Both the position numbers and the translations under genes were made by a program. A stretch of 64,000 nt of DNA. Source: Desmonostoc muscorum LEGE 12446 (GTDB lineage: Bacteria; Cyanobacteriota; Cyanobacteriia; Cyanobacteriales; Nostocaceae). The DNA is taken from the NCBI RefSeq assembly GCF_015207005.2, contig NZ_JADEXS020000001.1:2294001-2358000 (forward strand), read 5' to 3'. The notes below the pieces were generated by a model. The model was not told the DNA's origin, ran no database searches, and saw only the letters and a list, made by a program, of their open reading frames with translations. Positions 19,169 through 29,022 of the stretch are shown here, one piece after another (positions within the stretch are counted from its first letter, which is position 1; each line of letters begins with the position of its first letter).

Positions 19169-19771
19169 TTAAATAACTCTAGCTAGTTCTGGGTGTTCAA
19201 TCTTTGTTCCAAGTACTGTGAGGAATTCTGCCAGCCAACGGGGATGAGCTGGCCAAGCTGGTGCTGTCACCAAGTTACCGTCAACTATGGCCTCATCAAC
19301 AGGGATATCAACATAGATACCTCCAGCACTCTTGACATCTGGGCTACAAGCAGGGTAAGCAGTACATCTTTTGCCCTGTAATACATCAGCCGCTGCCAAT
19401 AACTGTAAGCCGTGGCAAATAGCAGCAATCGGTTTATTTGCTTGGGCAAAGTGACGGGTAATTTCTAGCACCTGGTGATTCAGACGGATATATTCTGGTG
19501 CCCGTCCTCCAGGAATTACTAGGGCATCGTAGGTTTCGGCTTTTACTTCTGCAAAGGTAGCATTTAAAGTGAAATTGTGACCGGGTTTTTCGCTATATGT
19601 CTGGTCACCTTCAAAGTCGTGAACTGCCGTTCGCACCTTGTCGCCAGCTTTTTTATTGGGGCAAACTGCATGGACAGTGTGTCCCACCATTTGCAGCGCC
19701 TGGAAAGGAACCATTACTTCATAGTCTTCTACATAGTCGCCAACGAGCATCAAAAGTTTCTTGGCAGCCAT
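19169..19771 (-). CDS. DJ-1/PfpI family protein
   Basis: 200 residues, the usual length for this family. The nucleophile elbow AICHG places Cys119-His120, and Glu18 ([11 protein letters not shown]) is the partner acid typical of PfpI/DJ-1. [13 protein letters not shown] is also conserved. Members are described as proteases, deglycases or stress chaperones, so an exact activity cannot be given. It lies next to narM but is separated from it by about 285 bp and has its own upstream region, so a nitrate role is not implied. Confidence 0.9.
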   Translation of the reverse strand: MAAKKLLMLVGDYVEDYEVMVPFQALQMVGHTVHAVCPNKKAGDKVRTAVHDFEGDQTYSEKPGHNFTLNATFAEVKAETYDALVIPGGRAPEYIRLNHQVLEITRHFAQANKPIAAICHGLQLLAAADVLQGKRCTAYPACSPDVKSAGGIYVDIPVDEAIVDGNLVTAPAWPAHPRWLAEFLTVLGTKIEHPELARVI

Positions 19772-20056
19772 ATTTTTACTATCCTCAGTTATTTGTTATT
19801 TGTCATTGGTCATTTGCAAAGAACAACTCACAAATGACAGTCTTAACGTCAAAATGTGTAATTTAGACGCACGTCAGCTGATGCGCTTATACGCGAATTT
19901 ATCGATATATTACAGCACTAACTGTGCCGTAATGCACCATTTGACGGTTGTGAGTTAACAAAGTTTAACGGATCGTTGTATATTATTTGCTAGCGAGAAA
20001 AAGGCAAGGGGTTTTCTGAGAAAGGACAAAAGAACCTATTGCTTGTTACCTGGTAA

Positions 20057-20509
20057 TTAAAGCAGATGGAATTCTGCGATCGCTCTGGGAAAGTTTTTGT
20101 TTTCATGCCCGGAACGACTCAGTTTAATCAAGGCAAAACGCTGTAAGGGCCTTAAAGCTGCCCATTTTTGCTCTGTCAGGACTACTCCTATTTCTTGAGC
20201 TTTTTCCTGGACACTGGGTGGTATAGTGCCAGAGTCCAGCCATGCAGGATGGGGTTCTATGGGCAATTTGGCAGCTGCTGTGCCTGTGTGTTGTAGAATC
20301 AACTCCTGGATATATTCGCGGTAAGACTGAATTTCGGTTTCTGTAGTGCAAGGCAATTCGACTAAAGCTTGACGCTCTGCTGTAGTCATTTGATTCCAAT
20401 CAGACAATTTTAGCTTGATGCCACAGGTATCTAATTTGCAACGCACCTGCATGGGAATACAACGCAGTGAATGAACAAAATCTGCTTCAAATTGAAAGAA
20501 ATCTGCCAT
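20057..20509 (-). CDS. narM: Nitrate reductase associated/maturation protein
   Basis: 150 residues. It matches the cyanobacterial nitrate-reductase-associated family (FQFEADFVHSLRCIPMQVRCKLDTCGIKL near the N-terminus, QKWAALRPLQRFALIKLSRSGHENKNF near the C-terminus). NarM was identified in Synechococcus elongatus as needed for nitrate reductase activity without affecting narB transcription. I equate this family with NarM by recall, not by search. The gene is on the same strand as narB and downstream of it, separated by the PsiE-like gene. No signal peptide or membrane segment. Confidence 0.85.
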   Translation of the reverse strand: MADFFQFEADFVHSLRCIPMQVRCKLDTCGIKLKLSDWNQMTTAERQALVELPCTTETEIQSYREYIQELILQHTGTAAAKLPIEPHPAWLDSGTIPPSVQEKAQEIGVVLTEQKWAALRPLQRFALIKLSRSGHENKNFPRAIAEFHLL

Positions 20510-20658
20510 AAGAAAGTATTGAAAATTAGCTCATTATGATATGAATTGACTAAGCTATAATTTTTGGGTGAGGGTGGGGAGTAGGGAGTAGGGAATAGGG
20601 AGTGGGAAAATATTTTTTGAAATGCCCAACAAGCTGTTATGTCTCTGATTTAACGTTT

Positions 20659-21117
20659 TTACCTTGAATTACTAAAACGAATTATTAAATAACTAATTGA
20701 CAGGGAAAGAATAGCAACCCCTAGACCAATTATATCAATACCTGGTACTTTTTCTAAATCAAGAATAATAATTTTTCTAGCAACAGCAATTAAAGAAGTG
20801 ACAATAACTAATTCCACCTGAATAACGTGTTTTCGCAAATAACCTGTGATATTTTCTAAGATTTCTAAAGCAATTAAAATATTCAAAAATAAACCAAATA
20901 TTTTATACAAAGTTGTGTTAAATTTACCATAAGGTACTGTAAATAATTCTTTAAATAAAAAGACTCCTAAATCAGTGATCGCCACTAAAATTACAATGAC
21001 CATTAAAATAGATAGAACCTTAGAAACCAGGACTTCTATATTTTCAATCATGTGCATGAAGTTCTGGTCTTTGGTAATTCCTAAAATTAGTTTCAGTAGC
21101 CTTTTCATCTCTTGCAC
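20659..21117 (-). CDS. PsiE-like four-helix membrane protein
   Basis: 152 residues from GTG 21117, or 149 from ATG 21108. Four hydrophobic helices are visible (VLSILMVIVILVAITDLGVF; IFGLFLNILIALEILENI; VELVIVTSLIAVARKI; IDIIGLGVAILSLSISYLII). The arrangement and the ARK(I/V)IILD motif match the phosphate-starvation-inducible PsiE family, whose function is not established. It lies between narB and narM on the same strand. AT content is higher than in its neighbours. Confidence 0.75.
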   Translation of the reverse strand: MQEMKRLLKLILGITKDQNFMHMIENIEVLVSKVLSILMVIVILVAITDLGVFLFKELFTVPYGKFNTTLYKIFGLFLNILIALEILENITGYLRKHVIQVELVIVTSLIAVARKIIILDLEKVPGIDIIGLGVAILSLSISYLIIRFSNSR

Positions 21118-21158
21118 CCGATTCTAAAATAAAATCCCATAGATAAATCTAGAGGATT

Positions 21159-21189
21159 AAAAAAGACCACTTACCGATACTTGGTAAGT
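21159..21189 (-). terminator. Candidate terminator after narB
   Basis: ACTTACC (21169-21175) pairs with GGTAAGT (21183-21189). Read on the minus strand the hairpin is followed within 4 bases by T6 (21164-21159), suiting the end of the nir operon. On the plus strand it is followed by T5, so it may be bidirectional. Confidence 0.5.
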
Positions 21190-21394
21190 TTTTTACCTAT
21201 TTTTTATTTCCCCGATTAAAATTGGGGCTAGTAAAACTTCTTGTTGCTAAAAATTTTACCTCTTTAGATATGGTAATTGGTAACAGTCAAAAGTTGAGAG
21301 ACAGAAAAAATTATAATAACTATTTACTACTGACTATTGACTAAATTACCTATTGCTGATCGGCAATTCGTTGTTAATAGTTATACTTAGCAGC

Positions 21395-23635
21395 TTACGA
21401 TTGTGAAGATTGGAGTTGATAATTTTTGACTGTAACTTCCAGAGAAATTGGTATCAACTGCACCGCACAGGCTTTTAATTCTGGTTGCAGGGAATCGGGG
21501 CAAGATTCGGGATGGGTGAGGGCGTTAGCTTCGGCATTATCTGCCCAGAGTGAACCCCAGTGCATGGGGACAAAAACCGTACCAGGTGCGATCGCCTTTG
21601 TTACTTTAGCAGGAAATTTAGCTTGACCACGACGCGATCGCACTTCTACACATTGGTTATCTATAATACCTAGCCGAGCAGCATCACGGGGATGAATTTC
21701 GATAAACGGTTCGGGATGCATTTTGCAAATTTTTTCAATGCGCCCAGTGCGCGTTTGCGTGTGCCAATGACCGTAAACTCGTCCAGTAGTTAATACAAAA
21801 GGATAATCAGAGTTTGGTGGTTCTGCCAATCCCTTAGAGTAATATGCCCCAAATCGAGCGCGTCCGTCAGGGGTGTGGAAGCGGAGATTGGTGTAGAGTC
21901 TTTTGGAGTTAGGAGTTAGGAGTGAGGAGTTAGCAGTTGAAGATTCTAATTCATCACTCTTAACTCTTAACTCATAACTTTTTTCTGGGTGAGGCCATTG
22001 AGTCGGGCCTTGTGTTTGTAATTGGGCGTGACTGATACCCGTCATATCGCAGGGGCGATTTTTAGTTAGTTTGGCAAACTCAGCATAAACTTCAGCGGAG
22101 TTAGCAAAGGCAAATTCTTTGGTAAAACCGAGCCGGCGACCAACTTCAGCAAAAATTTCCCAATCTGCTTTAGCTTCTCTTGGCGGTTGGCGGAAGGCTT
22201 GACATAGAGTTACCACGCGTTCCGAGTTGGTCATCACGCCAGTTTTTTCGCCCCACTGGGCAGCAGGCAACAGAAGATGAGCATAGGCGGAGGTTTCTGT
22301 GGGATAATAGGCGTCTTGGTAAATGGTAAAAGGCGATCGCAACAACGCCTTTTTTGTCCGTTCTAAATCTGGCATACTCACAGCCGGATTCGTAGCAGCA
22401 ATCCACAGTAACCCCACAGCATTATTTTCCAGCCCAGTAATCATTTCCCAAGCACTCAAACCCGGATAGGGCGAAATCTGTCCTGGCTTGAGTCCCCAAA
22501 ATTCCTCAACTTCTGCACGGTGCTGGGGATTTTTTACCACCCGATAACCCGGTAATAAATGGGACAAACCCCCGGCTTCCCGTCCTCCCATTGCGTTTGG
22601 CTGACCGGTGAGGGAAAAAGGGCCAGCCCCAGGTTTGCCAATTTGTCCGGTCATCAGATGTAGGTTAATGATGGTTCTCACCTTAGCCGTTCCTTCGGAG
22701 GATTGATTCACACCCATTGACCACAACGATAACACCCGCTGTGATTGACCCCAATACCGAGCTGCTGTTTCTAAATCTTCAATACTGATCCCGCATTCAC
22801 GAGCTACCACTTCTGGCGGATAGTGGCGAATTACCTCGGCGTATGCCGGAAAATTGCTGGTACAGTCATCCATGAACATGGTATCAACGTAGTTCCAGCG
22901 CATCAATAAATGAGCGATACCATTTAACAAATCGATATCTGTACCGGGACGAATGGCTAAATGCAAATCTGCGGCTTCTGCGGTTGGTGTGCGACGGGGA
23001 TCAACCACAATCATTTTGACTTTGCGGTTCTTTTTGTGATACTTTTCCAATCGATTGAAAACGATCGGGTGACATTCGGCTGTATTAGTGCCAATTAAAA
23101 ATGCACAGTCGGTTAACTCCAGGTCTTCGTAACAGCAAGGAGGACCATCTGAGCCAAAGCTTTGAATGTATCCAGCCACAGCGCTAGACATACATAAACG
23201 GGAATTTGCATCAAAATTATTGCTACCCAAACACCCTTTCATGAATTTCTGGGCTATGTAATAATCCTCGGTTTGAAATTGACCAGAACCGTACATACAT
23301 ATAGCTTCTGGCCCTTCAGTTAAACGCACAGTTTGAATGCGCTGGGTGATTAAATTGAAAGCTTCATCCCAACTAACACGGCGAAACTCTTGATTTAAAG
23401 AGTCTCGCACCATTGGGTAATGTAATCTATTTTTATCTAAAGATTCGGCGATGGTTGCGCCTTTGACGCAAACCATACCCTGACTGGATGGATGAGCTTT
23501 ATCGCCCCGTACTCGCCAAGTTGGATTTCCTTGGTTATCTCGATTGGTTGCTTTGTTGGGTTGGGCTGGGGGTGAAACTTCTAGTCCACAACCGACACCA
23601 CAGTAAGGGCAGAGGGTTTTGGTAAATTCACTCAT
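21395..23635 (-). CDS. narB: Ferredoxin-nitrate reductase
   Basis: 746 residues. N-terminal 4Fe-4S motif [12 protein letters not shown] (Cys9, Cys12, Cys16) with a later Cys in GMVCVKGA, then molybdopterin-binding domains ([49 protein letters not shown]) and the C-terminal dinucleotide-binding domain ([20 protein letters not shown]). It reduces nitrate to nitrite in the cytoplasm with ferredoxin as donor. A stretch of about 25 residues (from [12 protein letters not shown] to LTPNSKR) is encoded by heptanucleotide repeats and is not typical of the family. It is the last gene of the nir operon; spacing to nrtP upstream is 334 bp and holds dispersed repeats. Confidence 0.96.
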   Translation of the reverse strand: MSEFTKTLCPYCGVGCGLEVSPPAQPNKATNRDNQGNPTWRVRGDKAHPSSQGMVCVKGATIAESLDKNRLHYPMVRDSLNQEFRRVSWDEAFNLITQRIQTVRLTEGPEAICMYGSGQFQTEDYYIAQKFMKGCLGSNNFDANSRLCMSSAVAGYIQSFGSDGPPCCYEDLELTDCAFLIGTNTAECHPIVFNRLEKYHKKNRKVKMIVVDPRRTPTAEAADLHLAIRPGTDIDLLNGIAHLLMRWNYVDTMFMDDCTSNFPAYAEVIRHYPPEVVARECGISIEDLETAARYWGQSQRVLSLWSMGVNQSSEGTAKVRTIINLHLMTGQIGKPGAGPFSLTGQPNAMGGREAGGLSHLLPGYRVVKNPQHRAEVEEFWGLKPGQISPYPGLSAWEMITGLENNAVGLLWIAATNPAVSMPDLERTKKALLRSPFTIYQDAYYPTETSAYAHLLLPAAQWGEKTGVMTNSERVVTLCQAFRQPPREAKADWEIFAEVGRRLGFTKEFAFANSAEVYAEFAKLTKNRPCDMTGISHAQLQTQGPTQWPHPEKSYELRVKSDELESSTANSSLLTPNSKRLYTNLRFHTPDGRARFGAYYSKGLAEPPNSDYPFVLTTGRVYGHWHTQTRTGRIEKICKMHPEPFIEIHPRDAARLGIIDNQCVEVRSRRGQAKFPAKVTKAIAPGTVFVPMHWGSLWADNAEANALTHPESCPDSLQPELKACAVQLIPISLEVTVKNYQLQSSQS
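21900..21986 (-). repeat. Heptanucleotide repeat block translated inside narB
   Basis: The plus strand reads ggagttaggagttaggag, then an inverted block of actcttaactcttaactc, the same words that fill spacers elsewhere in this window. The frame stays open through it, adding a linker between the molybdopterin domains. Confidence 0.85.
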
Positions 23636-23969
23636 ATCAATTTTGGATTTTAGATTTTGGATTTTGGATTAAAAGTTTTAATTAAAAAGCTGTTTGGTGG
23701 ATTTATGAAAAATACTAATTATTAGAATTTGATATCAGATATAGTGGCTAAAAATTGCGATTTTATTTGATAATTTTCACTCTAGGCGCAGAGTTGCAGA
23801 GAAGAGAGGTAAGCTGTTTCACATTTAACTTGCATATACTGGGCGGGCGAGACGCCCACCCCACAAGAAATGTACAATTTCAAATTATGCAAACTAGATG
23901 GGGTTTAGCTTATTAATTGAAAATTGCGATTCTTCCTCTCTGCGCCTCTGCGACTCTGCGCGATCTTGA
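23636..23969. repeat. Spacer narB/nrtP with dispersed repeats
   Basis: Contains TTTTGGATTTTGGATT heptamers (23642-23670), a ctaggcgcagagttgcagag block (about 23773) and its inverted partner ctctgcgcctctgcgactctgcgc (about 23938-23961), and the gggcgggcgagacgcccaccccac palindromic repeat (23841-23865). The two gcgcagag blocks could fold into a long hairpin between narB and nrtP in the operon transcript. Confidence 0.5.
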
Positions 23970-25460
23970 TTATTCTTCGGTTAAAAAGATAGTAGCTGGG
24001 GTTTCTGATGGTTCACCTTCAGCAGCGAAGGAGTTTTTCGGTTCTTTGAGGAAGAAGGCACACATGAAGGCGCAAATTATCGCAGCTAAACCCATTGTGC
24101 TAAATAGTGTGGGAGCGTCGGTTAAGCTAAAAATTGTCAGGTAAACTACGCCGCCAAAATTACCATAAGCTCCTACGTTTCCGGCAATTTGTCCAGTGGC
24201 TTCTTTTTTAATTAAGGGTACGATGCTGTAGGTTGCACCACAGCCAGCTTGGGCAAAGTAAGCGGCAAACATTGTAGCTGCGATCGCCAGCAGAATCGGC
24301 CAGTTACTATTAATAAAATGTACCATCAAGTAGCCAATACCAATGCCTGCGCTGATAATTGTCATTGTCCATTTCCGGGAGCGGAGTTTATCAGAAATTA
24401 AGCCACCGCTGGGGCGAGAAACTAAGTTTAAAAAGGGATAGGTTGCAGCAATCATCCCGGCTACAACATGTTCTAAAGCAAAGGTTTTCTCAAAAAATGC
24501 CGGCAACATGGAAACGGCAGCAAGTTCGGAACCAAAGTTAGTTATGTAAGTAAATTCGAGTAAAGCTACTTGACCAAATTGATAACGTTCCGCTGGTGGG
24601 TAAGTTTTCTTGCCAGTTAAAAGATCCCGATTTACTTCCCAAGCTTTGTAACTTTGGTAAGCAAACAATCCTGCTAAGAATAACCAAGCCAGATACATTT
24701 GACTCAAAGTTAAGAAGTGAATATTCTTTTGTTCCAAGCGCCAAGCTAATAAACCTAGAGCGAAAATCAAACCGAAATTTGAGACAATCATCGCCCAGAA
24801 ACTTTTAATGCTGGTTACTTCTAAAGCTCCATTTTTCTTAGGTTTTTTGTAGATTTTACCAGTGGGCGTATCTTGGACGCTGTTGTAATAAATTACGCCA
24901 TATATGGCTGCAACGATTCCTGTAAAAGCGATCGCTAATCGCCAATTAGAAGCCCCACCAGCCAAAAAGCTTGTAGAAACTGCAAGTATCGGCAAGGCAA
25001 ACTCGGCACCAAAAGCCCCAAAGTTCCCCCAACCGCCATAAATACCTTGGGCAATTCCCATTTCCTTCGGTTGGAACCACTCCGCCACCATCCGAATACC
25101 GACAACAAACCCAGAACCGACAATTCCCATCAGCAGACGACTGATGACTAGTTGATTAAAATCTTGTGCTAGCGCTGTCGCCAAACAAGGAACAGCCGCA
25201 AACATCAGCAGCATTGAATAGGTAATTCTAGGACCAAAACGATCCAAAAGCATCCCAATAATTAACCTTGCCGGAATTGTTAAAGCCAGGTTACAGATGG
25301 CCAAAGTTTTGATTTGTTCAGGCGCTAAATCTAATTGTTTGCCAATAGTTGTAGCGAAGGGAGCAAAATTAAACCAACAGACAAAGGTGAGAAAAAAAGC
25401 AAACCAAGTCTGATGTAAGATGCGATAGCGATCGCTGAATGAAAATAACTTTTTAAGCAT
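23970..25460 (-). CDS. nrtP: MFS nitrate/nitrite permease (NarK/NNP family)
   Basis: About 496 residues from ATG 25460 (MLKKLFSF). The frame remains open further upstream to 25586, but that extension is only translated heptanucleotide repeat (SPVPSPQSPVPS), so I reject it. About 12 membrane helices; nitrate signature regions GIYGGWGNFGAFGAEFALP and AGNVGAYGNFGGVVYL are clear. NrtP moves nitrate and nitrite across the plasma membrane by secondary transport. It sits inside the operon between nrtD and narB, next to a complete ABC nitrate transporter, an unusual combination. The C-terminal tail (ETPATIFLTEE) is cytoplasmic. Confidence 0.92.
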   Translation of the reverse strand: MLKKLFSFSDRYRILHQTWFAFFLTFVCWFNFAPFATTIGKQLDLAPEQIKTLAICNLALTIPARLIIGMLLDRFGPRITYSMLLMFAAVPCLATALAQDFNQLVISRLLMGIVGSGFVVGIRMVAEWFQPKEMGIAQGIYGGWGNFGAFGAEFALPILAVSTSFLAGGASNWRLAIAFTGIVAAIYGVIYYNSVQDTPTGKIYKKPKKNGALEVTSIKSFWAMIVSNFGLIFALGLLAWRLEQKNIHFLTLSQMYLAWLFLAGLFAYQSYKAWEVNRDLLTGKKTYPPAERYQFGQVALLEFTYITNFGSELAAVSMLPAFFEKTFALEHVVAGMIAATYPFLNLVSRPSGGLISDKLRSRKWTMTIISAGIGIGYLMVHFINSNWPILLAIAATMFAAYFAQAGCGATYSIVPLIKKEATGQIAGNVGAYGNFGGVVYLTIFSLTDAPTLFSTMGLAAIICAFMCAFFLKEPKNSFAAEGEPSETPATIFLTEE

Positions 25461-25477
25461 TCTAATTTCGGAAGAAG

Positions 25478-25665
25478 TGGGGACTGGGGACTGGGGACTG
25501 GGGACTGGGGACTGGGGACTGGGGACTGGGGAGTGGGGAGTGGGGACTGGGGACTGGGGAGCAGAGGGAGAATAATAACTCCTCACTCAATACTCCCAAT
25601 GCCCAATGCCCAATGCCCAATGCCCAATGCCCAATGCCCAATGCCCAATGCCCCATGCCCAATTT
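25478..25665. repeat. Heptanucleotide repeat array between nrtD and nrtP
   Basis: GGGGACT units run from about 25479 to 25560, then AATGCCC units (ATGCCCA) from about 25599 to 25660. These are uniform 7-bp tandem repeats filling the whole intercistronic spacer. Confidence 0.9.
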
Positions 25666-25667
25666 TT

Positions 25668-26516
25668 TTATTCGTCGGCGTGAGCGAATCGGCAAAAGAG
25701 GAAGTCTAGGGCGTAGTTCCGGAGGTTGTAGTATTCTGGATCTTCCATGATGCGGCGACGATTGCGGGGGCGGGAGAAGGGAATGTTCAGGATTTCGCCG
25801 ATGTTGGCGGCGGGGCCGTTAGTCATCATCACAACTCTGTCGGCGAGGAAAAGTGCTTCATCAATGTCATGGGTAATCATGAGTACGGTGACTTGATGTT
25901 CTCGCCAGATTTGCAGGAGTTCTTCTTGTAATTCTTCTTTGGTGATGGCGTCTAAGGCTCCAAAGGGTTCATCGAGAATCAAAAGTTGGGGGCGAATGGA
26001 AAGGGCACGGGCGATCGCTACTCGCTGTTTCATCCCGCCAGAAAGCTGACTGGGTTTCTTGTCAGCGGCTTCTGTCAGTCCTACCATTGCTAAATGTTCT
26101 CTGGCGATCGCCCGTTTTTCTGCCTGGGTTTTTTTCGGAAACACTGAATCAACAGCAAGGTAAACGTTATCAAAGGCACTCAACCAAGGCAGTAGACAAT
26201 AGTTTTGGAATACCATCATCCGATCGGGGCCTGGTTCGGTGATGGGTTTGTCTTGCAGCATAACGACGCCATCGGTGGGTGCGTTAAACCCGGAAACCAT
26301 ATTGAGCAGTGTTGATTTGCCGCAGCCAGAGTGACCAATTATGCAAACAAATTCGCCCTCACGCACTTTTAAGTCAACTCCATCGAGTACGGTGTAGGGC
26401 CCTTCGGGAGTTGGATAAATTTTGCTTACGCCTTCGATGACTAGAAAATTTTCTGCTTTTTGGGTTGGCTGTTGATTAATTTGAGTTTTGCTGCTGGTTC
26501 CGTTTACTGTTTGCAT
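25668..26516 (-). CDS. nrtD: Nitrate ABC transporter ATP-binding subunit
   Basis: 282 residues. ABC ATPase with Walker A GHSGCGKST, Q-loop QNYCLLPW, signature LSGGMKQRV, Walker B LLILDEPFGALDA and the H-loop ITHDIDEA. It resembles NrtD/CmpD of the cyanobacterial nitrate/bicarbonate family. It pairs with NrtC to power NrtB. The NrtABCD system takes up nitrate and nitrite with high affinity. The gene lies 384 bp after nrtC; the spacer is filled by a 21-bp tandem repeat. Confidence 0.95.
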   Translation of the reverse strand: MQTVNGTSSKTQINQQPTQKAENFLVIEGVSKIYPTPEGPYTVLDGVDLKVREGEFVCIIGHSGCGKSTLLNMVSGFNAPTDGVVMLQDKPITEPGPDRMMVFQNYCLLPWLSAFDNVYLAVDSVFPKKTQAEKRAIAREHLAMVGLTEAADKKPSQLSGGMKQRVAIARALSIRPQLLILDEPFGALDAITKEELQEELLQIWREHQVTVLMITHDIDEALFLADRVVMMTNGPAANIGEILNIPFSRPRNRRRIMEDPEYYNLRNYALDFLFCRFAHADE

Positions 26517-26596
26517 GATGAATTTATACCTTTAATTACAAGTTTTTTTAACGAACCGCCAAGGACGCAAAGGGCGCAAAGGAAGAGGTAAAGAAG

Positions 26597-26858
26597 TAAT
26601 GGAGTTCAAAGGCTCATTAATGGAGTTCTAATACTCATTAATGGAGTTCAAAGGCTCATTAATGGAGTTCAAAGGCTCATTAATGGAGTTCAAATACTCA
26701 TTAATGGAGTTCTAAGCCTCATTAATGGAGTTCAAATACTCATTAATGGAGTTCTAAGCCTCATTAATGGAGTTCTAAGCCTCATTAATGGAGTTCTAAG
26801 CCTCATTAATGGAGTTCTAAGCCTCATTAATGGAGTTCTAAGCCTCATTAATGGAGTT
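26597..26858. repeat. 21-bp tandem repeat, 12.5 copies, between nrtC and nrtD
   Basis: Units start at 26597 and every 21 bp to 26849 (last unit partial). All share TAATGGAGTTC. The variable part is AAAGGCTCAT, TAATACTCAT, AAATACTCAT or TAAGCCTCAT, and the nrtC-side copies are homogenised to the last form (five in a row). Two helical turns per unit. On the transcribed strand the five uniform units give an open stretch of MRLRTPL repeats without a ribosome site; I do not call it a gene. The rest of the 26517-26900 spacer holds a dispersed GCAAAGGGCGCAAAGG repeat and no gene. Confidence 0.95.
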
Positions 26859-26900
26859 TCTTTCTTGCCCTTTGCTTTTTGCCTCTTGTCTTGTCAATAA

Positions 26901-28889
26901 CTAAATGAATACTTCTTCAACCCGGATTTGCCGTTTAATTTCCAAACTTTTGAGATATTCTATCGGTTCTGATGGGTTAAAAACTTTACCATCAAATAAG
27001 TGAATCGGGTCATCTTCTCCGATATCGAGTAAGCCGAGTTCGCGTGCAGCTGCACCAAATATGTCTGTGCGACAGACTCTTTCAATCACCTCTACCCAGT
27101 TTTTGGGGAAGGGTGTTAAGCCCCAGCGTGCCAGCTGAGTAAGCATCCACAAAATTTCGGTGCGGTTGGGATAGTTAGTTTTATTGACAAAAAATTGATT
27201 GTATGATTTAACTTCTTGTGGTTCTGTACCGTCGCCGCGATCGTAGGGGTCAACAAAACCAGGACGAACATATACAGGATCGATGTCCAGGTACTCAGAA
27301 CGGCAGAGTATTTCTAAAATTTCTTCGCGGTTGCGGAGATCGTCACAGTATTGGCAAGCTTCTAATAGTGCTTTAACGAGAGCAAGATAGGTTTCTGGGT
27401 ACTGTTGCGCCCAATCTTCGCGCACTCCCAAGACTTTTTTTGGCTGTCCTGACCAAGTTTCTAAAGCTGTGGCTGCAACAAAGCCTAAATTTTGATGAAC
27501 AGCAAGGTAGTTCCAGGGTTCTCCAGCACAGTAACCGTCTATATTTCCAGCTTTGAGTTGAGAAACCATTTCCATTGGTGGAATCACCGTTAAGCTGACA
27601 TCTCCATCGGGATCTATACCACCAGCCGCCAGCCAATAACGCAGCATTAAGTTGACCATTGAGGTTGAATGAGGTACACCCAAAGTCAAAATTTGGTCGG
27701 GAGTAGCGTTAATCGCCGTTTTTAGGTCAGCGAGATTTCTGACACCTTGGCTATATAATCTTTTACTGAGGGTGATGGCGTTAGCATTGCGAGAAATATT
27801 TAAGGCATTGATTACAGGAATTGGTTTTTTATCGCCAGCGCCCAAAGTCAGGGCTAAGGGCATTCCCGCCAGCATTTGGGCTGCGTCTAATTTACCAGTA
27901 GCAATACCTTGAGCAATTTCTTTCCAGCTAGAGGCACGAGTGAGGGTGATATTATCTAAACCGTACTTGGCTAAAAAGCCTTTTTCTTGAGCAACGATTA
28001 AAGGTGCAGCATCAGTTAACGGCATAAAGCCAATTTGCAGATTGACTTTTTCTAAGCCGTTGCGGGATATAGCGGCTGGTGCTGGAGTCTGCTGTGCTTT
28101 GCGTTTTTTGAGCAGCTTTTGTTGGTTGAGGAAGTAAATCATTTCGTTCCGCAGACTGTAGTAGCTGGGATGTTTGACGACTTCCAGGCGTTGACGCGGG
28201 CGAGGAATTGGGACTTCGAGAATTTGTCCGATGTGCGCTTCTGGGCCATTGGTGAGCATGATAACGCGATCGCTCAATAAAAGCGCCTCATCCACATCAT
28301 GTGTCACCATTACACAAGTAACGTTGTGTTCGTTGCAGATTTTCATCAGTTGTTCTTGCAAACTCCCCCGTGTTAGGGCGTCCAATGCCCCAAAGGGTTC
28401 ATCTAGCAATAACAACTTGGGACGAGTAGCTAAGGCGCGGGCGATCGCTACCCGTTGTTTCATTCCCCCAGATAACTCACTAGGACGTTTATTCGCCGCT
28501 AACCGCAGCCCTACCATATCGATATGTTCTTCGATAATAGTTTGGCGATCGCTTTTGGATTTACCCTTGTACACTTCATCCACAGCTAGGGCGACGTTTT
28601 CCCGTACTGTTAACCAAGGCAGCAAAGAATAGTTTTGAAACACAACCATCCGATCTGGACTGGGATCTCTAACTTCTCGCCCTTCCAAAGTCACACCGCC
28701 AATACTTGCTCTATCTAAACCTGCGATGATATTGAGCAAAGTAGATTTACCACAGCCAGAATGTCCAATTAGAGAAACAAATTCCCCTTGTCGAATTTTT
28801 AATTCAATATTTTTGAGAGCAATATATTTGCCCCCATTCGGAAGTTCAAATACACGGTCAACGTGGTCAACTTCAACAAAAGTACTCAT
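26901..28889 (-). CDS. nrtC: Nitrate ABC transporter ATPase fused to substrate-binding-like domain
   Basis: 662 residues. The N-terminal ABC ATPase (about 1-260) has GHSGCGKST, QNYSLLPW, LSGGMKQRV, LLLLDEPFGALDA. The C-terminal NrtA-like domain (about 280-655: IGFMPLTDAAPLIVAQEKGFLAKYG, GYCAGEPWNYLAV) is the hallmark of NrtC and CmpC. In Synechococcus this domain is regulatory and mediates ammonium inhibition of uptake. It shares a membrane complex with NrtB and NrtD. The gene follows nrtB on the same strand, with a 130-bp spacer of heptanucleotide repeats. Confidence 0.96.
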   Translation of the reverse strand: MSTFVEVDHVDRVFELPNGGKYIALKNIELKIRQGEFVSLIGHSGCGKSTLLNIIAGLDRASIGGVTLEGREVRDPSPDRMVVFQNYSLLPWLTVRENVALAVDEVYKGKSKSDRQTIIEEHIDMVGLRLAANKRPSELSGGMKQRVAIARALATRPKLLLLDEPFGALDALTRGSLQEQLMKICNEHNVTCVMVTHDVDEALLLSDRVIMLTNGPEAHIGQILEVPIPRPRQRLEVVKHPSYYSLRNEMIYFLNQQKLLKKRKAQQTPAPAAISRNGLEKVNLQIGFMPLTDAAPLIVAQEKGFLAKYGLDNITLTRASSWKEIAQGIATGKLDAAQMLAGMPLALTLGAGDKKPIPVINALNISRNANAITLSKRLYSQGVRNLADLKTAINATPDQILTLGVPHSTSMVNLMLRYWLAAGGIDPDGDVSLTVIPPMEMVSQLKAGNIDGYCAGEPWNYLAVHQNLGFVAATALETWSGQPKKVLGVREDWAQQYPETYLALVKALLEACQYCDDLRNREEILEILCRSEYLDIDPVYVRPGFVDPYDRGDGTEPQEVKSYNQFFVNKTNYPNRTEILWMLTQLARWGLTPFPKNWVEVIERVCRTDIFGAAARELGLLDIGEDDPIHLFDGKVFNPSEPIEYLKSLEIKRQIRVEEVFI

Positions 28890-29022
28890 AGCAATTTTTG
28901 ATTTTAGATTTTGGATTTTGGATTGGGTATTAGGGATTGGGTACTGGGTATTGGGTATTAGCAGTTAAAAGAATTATTTCCTAATCCCCAGTCCCCAGTC
29001 CCCAGTCCCCAGTCCCCAGTCC
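28890..29022. repeat. Heptanucleotide repeats between nrtB and nrtC
   Basis: ATTTTGG and GTATTGG units (28900-28960) followed by CCCCAGT units (28985-29023) on the plus strand, covering the whole spacer. Confidence 0.8.

Noticed and set aside
25461..25586. N-terminal extension of NrtP (SPVPSPQSPVPS)
   Set aside because: It is translated heptanucleotide repeat; the family N-terminus starts at 25460.
26597..26858. CRISPR-like array
   Set aside because: The 21-bp units are directly adjacent with no spacers and no cas genes nearby.
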